Below, piece after piece: positions 1 to 8,200 of a stretch of DNA of 10,846 bases (positions within the stretch are counted from its first letter, which is position 1; the number at the start of each line of letters is the position of its first letter). Made by a program: the position numbers and the translations under genes. A model generated the notes under the pieces. It ran no database searches. It was not told the origin of the DNA and saw only the letters and a list, made by a program, of their open reading frames with translations. The stretch comes from CAZNKU01 sp045541135. GTDB taxonomy: Bacteria; Bacillota; Clostridia; Monoglobales; Firm-18. Where the stretch lies: contig JAZQIO010000068.1 of the NCBI GenBank assembly GCA_045541135.1, positions 1 through 10,846 of the forward strand. The letters are read 5' to 3'.

Positions 1-2087
1 ATTGAAAGTGCGTCATAATGAACATGAGATGTTCCTGAGTGAGCTGTATTTATAAATGACATAGCTATTGAATCTCTTGCATCCCATCCTGAACGCATAA
101 ATGTTCTTAATGTTACAGGGTAATTTGTTGTGGGATTTTCCGGCATTTTACCGCTTGTACCGTTGGAAATTATATATTCAATCTCTTCATCATCACTGAA
201 CAGATACTGATACCATGTTCTATACATGCTTACCATATTACTTCCGATATCTGAGGAGTCGGCAATATTAAAGCCGTGCCATTTCGGGGCACCGATTGCA
301 GAATATATACCGTTTCTTACAATATCATGAATAACTTCGTATATTTCTTCCGAATACGGACCTTCATGACCTGTTTCATTATAAACAGACATAGGTGTTG
401 AGAAAGTACTCAAGATTGTGTTGATATAACCCTGTGAAAGCTCGATACAGTGTCCGTCTTCTAAAGTAAAGCCAACAAACAGTCTGTCATGCTCTTCAAG
501 TATACGCTGAAACCAATAGTCATGCTTTGCAAATTCAGGGAAATATGAGCAAACCTTGTAGTTACCTGATGTTGCATAAGTAGCCCAGTTGTTTGTGTAG
601 TGACCGTACCACTTTTCAGTTTCCCAGTCACAAAGACCCCATGCAAACTTTAAGAAGGCGGTAAATATTTCATCTGTCATATATTTACTGTTAACAGTTG
701 AATATATAACATTACAAAAACCGCTTAAATAAACTGACATATCCAGTGAGTTCATTACCTGACCTTCAATACCGATTGAATGGTAAAGTGCCATAATCTG
801 TCGGATGTTTGTATATGCAAAACGTTCGTCACCTGTTGCCTGATATGCTTTTGTAAGGTCACTTTGCTGACCGAAACGGTGGTAGTCACAAACCTTACCT
901 TTAACAGATGTGCTGTTTGAAGTTATATAATCCCACGCAACTGCATCATGACACGAGAAATAGAATTTATCTGAAAAATAGTCCGTACCCCATGTAAGAG
1001 TATCTTCTTCCCATGCTGATGAACGGTACCATGTAGCCCACAAAAGCTTTTCATTAGCCTTGCCTGAATATGGGTTTCCGTTTTCATCCTTGAAACTATT
1101 TCTTGTTTCGTCTGTAATTACAGTACGTGCTGTAAGTACAAGCTTTGCTTCTGTTACGATATCAGTACTATTAAGGTCACTTATATCAAAGCATACAAAG
1201 GAACGCTTTGTATTTTCATCACAAGTTCCTCTTGGTTCACCAACATCATCATAATAACCATGTTCTTCAACCTGGATTATCTCATCATAACCATAATTCA
1301 CATCACGTCCAAGACCTGCAACAACCATTGCATCCTTATATGCAACTCTTTCTGTCGGAACACCATTTACAGTCATTCTAAGAATAGGTCTTACACTTGG
1401 ATCAGCTGCATCCTTTGAATAAAACTCACCGGTTGTCCAGAATTTGTCTGCTGATGCAAGCATAAGGTTAAAATCTGTATAACCGCCTGTTACAGCAGAT
1501 TTAAAAGCACTTGTAACATCAAGCTCTGCCTTGCCCCATTCTTCGGCAGGCAAATTAAAACCGTTGATAGCTGTCATAGAAATATATGAATAAGCGTGTA
1601 CGTTTCTTGACATTGAATCAAGGTAATCCTGTGCTTTTGAGGGAATTGAATATGTAGGAGTAACCTTCCAGGTGAAATCCTTATAGTATTCACGAAGTTC
1701 CTTTTTTGCCAAAGGATAGTCAGCATTTTTAACAGCTTCCTCTACCTTTGCCATATCGGGAAAATCAGAATATCTGAAATATGGTTCTAAAACCCATGTA
1801 TTTGTTACCTTATCCCATTTACCAAAAAATTCTTCATCAGTAATTTCCATTGGGTCACCCAAAATAGGATAACCAAAATAGTCGTGATTTCCGTTTTCAT
1901 CAACTGGTGGCTGATAGTAATATACAGGGTCATCGGTTGGATTAATAATATCATAGTTTCTGACTTTATTTCCATTTACGTCCACACCCATACGAGCATG
2001 AACTTTATCTGTATTAATCACGGTAACACTTCCTATTAATGAAAGCATAATTGCAAATGTTAAAATAAAACTTAAAATTCTTTTCAT
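1..2087 (-). CDS. Secreted heparinase II/III-type polysaccharide lyase with CBM96/DNRLRE-like domain (3' end cut by window edge)
   Basis: The frame is open from the ATG at 2087 to the window edge, 695 codons with no stop, so the C-terminus is missing. AAGGAG at 2100-2095, seven bases upstream, supports this start. Residues 1-31 form a Sec signal peptide (MKR, hydrophobic core, VHA before the likely cut). Around residues 135-150 a stretch reading YPLAKKELREYYKDF resembles the N-terminal helix of heparinase II/III-like lyases. Residues about 250-370 look like a CBM96/DNRLRE beta-sandwich: DAMVVAG, NYG, RSFVCFDIS (from 295) and the typical W-E-E-D-T-L-T-W (359-366). The alpha-toroid follows, with TNNW (N500, W501) and DGHCIELSQGY; Y554 is the candidate catalytic tyrosine. 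H688-V-H690-Y-D692 fits the start of the heparinase II/III C-terminal sandwich. Known family members cleave uronic-acid glycans such as alginate, heparin-like or related polymers by beta-elimination; the substrate here is unknown. The neighbouring SLH protein suggests a cell-surface degradation locus. The family call is firm, the PL subfamily is not. Confidence 0.86.
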   Translation of the reverse strand, partial: MKRILSFILTFAIMLSLIGSVTVINTDKVHARMGVDVNGNKVRNYDIINPTDDPVYYYQPPVDENGNHDYFGYPILGDPMEITDEEFFGKWDKVTNTWVLEPYFRYSDFPDMAKVEEAVKNADYPLAKKELREYYKDFTWKVTPTYSIPSKAQDYLDSMSRNVHAYSYISMTAINGFNLPAEEWGKAELDVTSAFKSAVTGGYTDFNLMLASADKFWTTGEFYSKDAADPSVRPILRMTVNGVPTERVAYKDAMVVAGLGRDVNYGYDEIIQVEEHGYYDDVGEPRGTCDENTKRSFVCFDISDLNSTDIVTEAKLVLTARTVITDETRNSFKDENGNPYSGKANEKLLWATWYRSSAWEEDTLTWGTDYFSDKFYFSCHDAVAWDYITSNSTSVKGKVCDYHRFGQQSDLTKAYQATGDERFAYTNIRQIMALYHSIGIEGQVMNSLDMSVYLSGFCNVIYSTVNSKYMTDEIFTAFLKFAWGLCDWETEKWYGHYTNNWATYATSGNYKVCSYFPEFAKHDYWFQRILEEHDRLFVGFTLEDGHCIELSQGYINTILSTFSTPMSVYNETGHEGPYSEEIYEVIHDIVRNGIYSAIGAPKWHGFNIADSSDIGSNMVSMYRTWYQYLFSDDEEIEYIISNGTSGKMPENPTTNYPVTLRTFMRSGWDARDSIAMSFINTAHSGTSHVHYDALS

Positions 2088-2094
2088 AGATAAT

Positions 2095-2100
2095 CTCCTT
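2095..2100 (-). promoter_or_regulatory. Ribosome-binding site of the lyase gene
   Basis: On the minus strand AAGGAG lies seven bases before the ATG at 2087, a near-ideal Shine-Dalgarno sequence and spacing for a Firmicute. It fixes the start codon of the lyase and implies efficient independent translation even if the gene is transcribed with the one upstream. Confidence 0.8.
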
Positions 2101-2131
2101 TCTTGAGCATTTTTGTGAATAACAAAATATC

Positions 2132-2209
2132 CTTTGTAGGGTACGATGCCCACATCGTACCGTTTCCGTTTTTTATAGCGGGCGGATGTAGGCATCCGCC
2201 CCTACAAAG
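2132..2209. repeat. Compound palindromic element: two head-to-head hairpin units closed by an outer stem
   Basis: Three nested inverted repeats are visible. An outer stem pairs CTTTGTAG (2132-2139) with CTACAAAG (2202-2209). Inside lie two perfect 9-bp hairpins with 4-base loops: GGTACGATG/CATCGTACC at 2140-2161 (loop CCCA) and GGGCGGATG/CATCCGCCC at 2180-2201 (loop TAGG). Read from opposite strands, the two halves are copies of one 31-base unit that begins CTTTGTAGGG and shares the GATGCC core. They differ at three positions in each arm, and all three changes are compensated so that pairing is perfect in both. An A/T-rich spacer (2163-2179) separates them. The element sits between the SLH-protein gene and the lyase gene, so any read-through transcript would carry it. 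G/C-rich palindromes of the GTAGGGGCGGATG kind are, from memory, dispersed in many Clostridia genomes, like REP or small non-autonomous elements. Neither hairpin is followed by a T-run on the minus strand, so it is not a typical intrinsic terminator for these genes. Confidence 0.85.
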
Positions 2210-2262
2210 TCATCTTTTTTATTCAATTTTTACTGTATCTTCTTTGATATTACTTTAATCTT

Positions 2263-5200
2263 TTATTTTGCCAAAAGCTCTAACAAAGATGCTATTACAG
2301 TAGCTGCTTCTGCTCTTGTAAGATTATCCTTAGGATTGTAGTTATTGTTGTAGCCCTGAATTAAGCCGATTGCCTTCATATTTGCTACAGCTTCCTTTGC
2401 ATAGTCTGCAACCTCTGACGCATCTGCAAATGGTTCTACCTCTTCTTTTGCTACTTCAATATTCTTGTATGTAAGTACTCGCCCTATTAGTACTGCCATA
2501 TCCTGTCTTGTGATGTTTGTGCCAACACCAAAGTTGCCGCCACCTACACCATTTACTATACCGTTTGATACTGCTGTTGCAATATAGTCTTCGTACCATG
2601 CTCCACCTTCAACGTCACCGAATGAATGTGTGCCTGCTTTAACTTCAACTTCTATTGCTTCAAGTATCATTTTTACAAACTGTTCTCTTGTTACATTGTT
2701 TGTTGGATAGAAGTAACCTGTACCGTCACCTGAAACAATGCCCTTGCTTGTTAATGTCTTAACTGCTTCATAGTACCAGTCTGTTTCCTTAACATCGTTA
2801 TAAACGCTTGTTGTTGATTCTGAAGGTTTAATATCTTCTGAATAAATTGTATCTTCTTCTGTATCACCGATTACAGGAGCTGATGCTGCACCACCGGAAG
2901 CCATACCGCCGGCACCGCCGCCACCGCCACCTGAGCCACCGCCAACCTGTGAAGGTCCGCTTGTTGACTTGGTGTCTACATATACATCAAATGTCTTTGA
3001 AAGTTCCTGACCGCCAACAACTGCTTTAACAGTTAATTTAACTGTTGTTGCGCTTGAAGGTCTTGTAATGTTACCCTTTGAATCAATAACATCGTCATCT
3101 GAAGATGTCCATGTAAATGCTGTGCCGTTTGCACCCGTTTCAGACAAGCTAATCTTTGTACCTGTAGGAGCAACATCAATTACAACATTTTCAATGTCGT
3201 ACTGTGCAAGCTCTAAATCTGTTCCGCCAAAGAATACTTTTAGCTCTGCAATATCAATTTCTGCACTTGCGCATTTTTTAGTTACAAGCTTAATGTATTG
3301 AGCATTTGTACTTGTAAATCTGATAAGATCAGAGCACTTACCTGTCATATCACCTGATTTAATTAAATTCCAGCTTGAGCCGTCATTTGAGTAATATACT
3401 TCGTAATTCTGCATATTAGCTTCTTTCTGAAGAATATACAATGTATTAAATGTCTTCGCAGTACCAAGGTTAAATACCATTTCAGAATCACTGATGCTTG
3501 CATCTGTAATCTTAAATATTGTATTTATATTACCGTCAGTAGCATTAGACTGATGATATGTAGGATCCTTAAACGAAACTTCAGGTATAATGTTATAAAT
3601 AACGTTTTTGTCATTTGCACAGTCTACACTTATAACAAAATCCTTTGTGAGAGTAATGTCAGCATTGCTGCCATCAGCAATTTCAAATGCAAGATTTACA
3701 TTTGTCATTGTGTTAGGAACTGTAACTTTACCATTGTTTGCAAGCAATGATGTATCTGATGATGTCCATGTTACCTTTGCATTTGTAAGTGTAGTTGTTG
3801 GTAGATTAATACCGTTCTTATCTGCATAACCCTTTTCTGCATCAACGAAATAATCGAAGTTATCAAGGTTACTCTTAAGAATTCCGTATTTATCCATTTC
3901 AACTTTGATTTCACCAACATTAATTTCAGATTCTACCTTTGTAATATAATCAGTAGTGAATTTAAGTGTTGCATAGTCAACAGCAAGTTCATCATTTACA
4001 AATATAGCTACCTTATCAACATCAGGCATTGTAACAATCTTGATTTCTGCTGTTGCAAGGTCGTACTTCTTATAGTCTGAACCGACATAATCAAAGTGGA
4101 AGCCTGCTGCATCAGCTACAAGAGAAACTATAACATCGCCCTTTGTATTAACTATATTTACCTTACCTGTTGAACCCTTTGTATAAGTAAAGCTTGTTAC
4201 TGTATCACCTGAAAGTTTTGCATTTTCAACACTGCCAACCTTAAATGTTACACCATTATTTCCTGTTGCAACAGTTGAAAGCGGTGTGCGAGGTGAAACT
4301 GTAAGGTTATAGTTTTTGCTTACACCATTACTTGTAGCAGTAATTGTTACAGGAGTTGCAGCTGTAACAACAGCATTGTCAATAATCTTACCGTCATTGC
4401 CGATAATATCTGTTCTTGATGATGTCCATGTAATACCGTCAGCTTCGGGGATTGCAAGGTCATATCTTATATCATCATAATTCTGATTTGTAATTCTGCC
4501 AAGGCTGTTAATTATAAACTTGTCTGTTTCTTCGTTGTTTAATGCAGCACGTACGTTAAGTTCAAAAGCCTTTCTTACAACATACGGATATTTTGCATCT
4601 GCATCAAAAATTTCTGCATACAGATAAACCTTTTTAGCTGTTGTATCGTGGAATACTTCACCAGATTCAAGGTCAATCTGGTTGCTTGAAGATGACCAGA
4701 CAACATCATAACCGCCAATTGTATTTGGAAGAGCATTTATTGTACCTGAAACAGAATCAGGATTTGAAGTAATGTCATTTACATCAATGTTTGCTGATGC
4801 ATTTACAATAGCATTCAATTCATTAGCTGTACCACCAATAATCTTTGATACACTGATTCCCTTAACGATTACATAATCACCAAGTTCACTGTTTGTATCA
4901 AGTTCAACTTTTATGGAGTTGATTCTTGCATCGTCTCCCATTACTGTCTTAAATGACAAGCGGTCTGCAAGTATCTTGTCGCCATCGTACAAACAAATTT
5001 CATTTTTAATATTGTCAATTCTGAATGTTAATTTTCCGGAATCACCAACATTTATAAGCATAGATGTTTTTGTTTCGCCTGTTTCCTGATATGCGAATTT
5101 AGTACCTTCATTGTTGATTTTAAGCATTCCAAAATCATAGAATGTGCTGCCGTTTCTGTAACCTATTGCAATGTTCATAGGAAGCTTTGAAGCAGAGAAT

Positions 5201-8200
5201 TTTGAATAATCAACTGTAACATCATAAACACCTTCGTGGTCTTTAACTTCTGTTACACTGTGATCTGCGGAATCTACTTCTGTATAAAGGTCATAGAAAC
5301 CGAAATATCTCTTTGTTTCATATCCTAAATCAGGTTCAGCTGCAGGTGAAATCTTTGAAATTTTAACACCGTTTTCATCTACACTGTAATCACCGATTGC
5401 GATATCCTCAAGGTTTGTGAATTCCCAGTTTGCAAGATCATCTTCTGAAGTAAATGTTTCATTTAAAATTTCTTCAGATTCACTTGCTGTACCCTTTACA
5501 GTAAGTGTATAGAACTTTTCGTATGAGAAAACACCACTTGAAATTGTTGCCTTAACAACAACATCAACATCTGAATACCATGGTGTAATTTCGCCTGTTT
5601 CAGAATTAATGATTGCTTCATCAGTTGAAGACCATTTTACTCCTCTGATTACAGGAAGATTAACTGTTCCCTTTGCATCATAAGGATTATCAACTATTGA
5701 ATCAGGCAGTTCATCAAACAAAGCCTGAACCTTCTGGAAATCATCTGAATCTGAATAATCGTTATACTGTGTAACCTTTACTCTCTTAATCTTTATATAA
5801 TCGCCAACCTGGTTACATGGCATTGTTGTATAGTAGAATGCATTAATAAAACCAAGTTTTGCCATAGGTGTACCTGTTGCAACCAAGTCACTGCCACCCA
5901 TTGTCATATATACCTTACCTTCAACAGAATTATAACGAATCTTAAGTGAAACGTCACTTGCTACACCACCGGATACATTCGGATAAGTAAATGTAGTAGC
6001 TGAACCAACAGCACCTGTTGCATTAAATGAGTTTGTTCCTACTGATGTAGAGTTAAAACTTTGAACATTACCACTATATAATCTGTTTGCAAGAAGTGGG
6101 TTAAATACTGAACCTGCATAAGTACCTGTACTTACATAACCGTACGGAGCATTAACAGCTGTGCCGTCCGGTGCAGTATGCTTACCGCTTAGTTTAGCAT
6201 CATAAACAATTTCTACTTCGTAATCACCTACGAATTTTGAATTGAAAATTTGCGTTCTGTTTGTTTCGTCATAATCCGTTACAGGAGCTTTAAATGTAGC
6301 CGTTAAAATCTTTGTAATACTTCTGTCTGTTGGTGTCTGTTTAGTAACCCTTACAACATAACCGTCATCTATCAAAGATTCTGTCCATGCAGTTGTAGTA
6401 TCAATAAAGTCTACGTTGTTTCCCTTTGCTGTTGTGTACTTGGTAATATCTTCATCAAGGATAACCTTAACTGAATATTGCCATGTAGCATATACAGAAA
6501 CTTCTGCTGTAACAACTGTATCCTCTGTAAAATCAGTACCGTCTGCCTTCTTCCATCCTGTGAACTTATACATATCCTTTGTGGGTTTTGGAACAGTGCC
6601 GTATGCTGTGTTGTAGTAACCTGTACCTGTCCGGAAAAGTTCTGTCATAGCCTCATCCATGTAGAAGTTAACCTTTACAGGATTTGGATTGAACTTAGCT
6701 TCCAATGTAATATCAGAAGTAATAGCTGTGTCTGCTTTGAATTCTGCACCATTCAAAGTCCAGTATGTAAATGTGTAATTTGCCTTTGTTGGGTTTCCGG
6801 GCATTGCAACTGTGTAGCCGTCATATACGCTATCTGTTGCATAAACTTCGCCGTCAACCTTGAATGTTACTGTGTAACTTCTTAGTGCACCTTCAACGTA
6901 TTTTGCATTGATTACCATGTCAGGACCTGTAACCAATGTACCTTCACCGAATACTTCATCAGTATCACCTACATACCAGCCTACTGCTGTAAAGCCATTC
7001 TTTGCAGGAATTGAAGGAATGTTTCCTATTACTACATCATTATATTTACCTGTTAATGTAGCAACTGTGTTACCGTCTGCTTTGAATATAACATTATACG
7101 TTTTAGCTTCGTATTTAGCATAAAGCGTTACATGATTGTTAATTGCTTTATTAAAGTCAAATGCTGCTTCAGCACCTTCTTCAAACCATCCAAGGAAGTT
7201 GTAATGTTCAACTTCCGGAGCATTAATTTCAGATGCTTTTTCACCGTCTTTAACTTCAATTGAATTATACAGATTGCCGTTTATATCATAATACTTAATT
7301 ATGTTTTCACCTGCAGCAAGAGTCATTGAATATTCCTTAGAATAATTAATGCCGTCCGCTTTAAATGTAGCTTTAACAGAAACTTCTTTAGCTTCGCCTT
7401 TTACTCTGTTAACTGTTGCCTTATTACCTTCAATTGAGATAAGTGCATCATCTGATGATGTCCAAACTACACCTGCAATATCAGGCAATGTGAATTCTGC
7501 TGTTGTTACAGAATTTATATCGTTAACGTCAAGCTTTGCAGGAAGAAGGTTAAGTTTTACTGTAGCTTCCTTACCAAACTTTGGATCCAAAGTTGTAAGT
7601 GTAATTCCCTTAACCTTTGAATATGAACCAACAGGAATTCTTATCATCTGGTGAAGGAAAATTTGGTCTACATACAAAAGATCTTTTTTGCTTGAATAGC
7701 TTGCAAAAGTTGAACCTGTAGCAACATTTGGTTCTGCTGCATTAGGTATTGTAGCTGAAATGGTTTCTCCAACTGTATCTACTGTTGTAGATAACAGTAC
7801 ACCATCTTTTGGAGAACCTCCAAGGCTTTTATTTCCTTTTTCGTCCTTAATATCTGTGTCAGCCTCGTTAGTGTGTGACATAGCCTGTGCATGAGATGCT
7901 CTAATTCTCCAACGTACCGCAGTTTGTGCACCACCAAGAATTTCCATACGTCCGTAGCTTGGATTTACAGAAATTTCAACACCATTTACGTTTGCTTTAT
8001 AGGCTTCCGCAGGTCCCATATCATACTCACTGTCAACATCCACCTTAACAGTACCTGTATATTTACCATCCTCATTTATAACCTGTGTACGGTTTTCAAT
8101 ATCCATAGCAACCGGACCTGCAGGGAATGCAAATGTCATATTTGAACCAAAAGAAGCTGTTGCTTTTTCACCGTTTTCAGTTATTGTCTGTTTGAACTGT

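Noticed and set aside
461..646. Short minus-strand open frame in another phase
   Set aside because: It overlaps the strongly supported lyase frame, which carries the conserved toroid residues; the frame at 8985-9179 is rejected for the same reason within the giant gene.
2132..2209. Palindromic element as an intrinsic terminator of the giant gene
   Set aside because: On the minus strand neither hairpin is followed by a run of T; the only T-run next to it (2215-2220) follows on the plus strand, where no gene ends. Attenuation or mRNA protection remains possible.
2088..2262. Separate sigma-A promoter for the lyase in the 175-base gap
   Set aside because: TATAAA-like and TTGAAT-like strings exist on the minus strand but not at a convincing 16-18 base spacing; I cannot support a promoter call by eye.
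2880..2950. Locally G/C-rich stretch as a possible foreign insert
   Set aside because: It is simply the run of glycine codons of the linker before the SLH repeats, in frame with the rest of the protein.
6478..6885. Plus-strand open frame of 135 codons, cysteine-rich
   Set aside because: It lies fully antisense to the Flg_new region of the giant gene, has no ribosome-binding site that stands out, and its cysteine/isoleucine-rich composition is what reverse-complement of Thr/Ala/Asn-rich coding gives.
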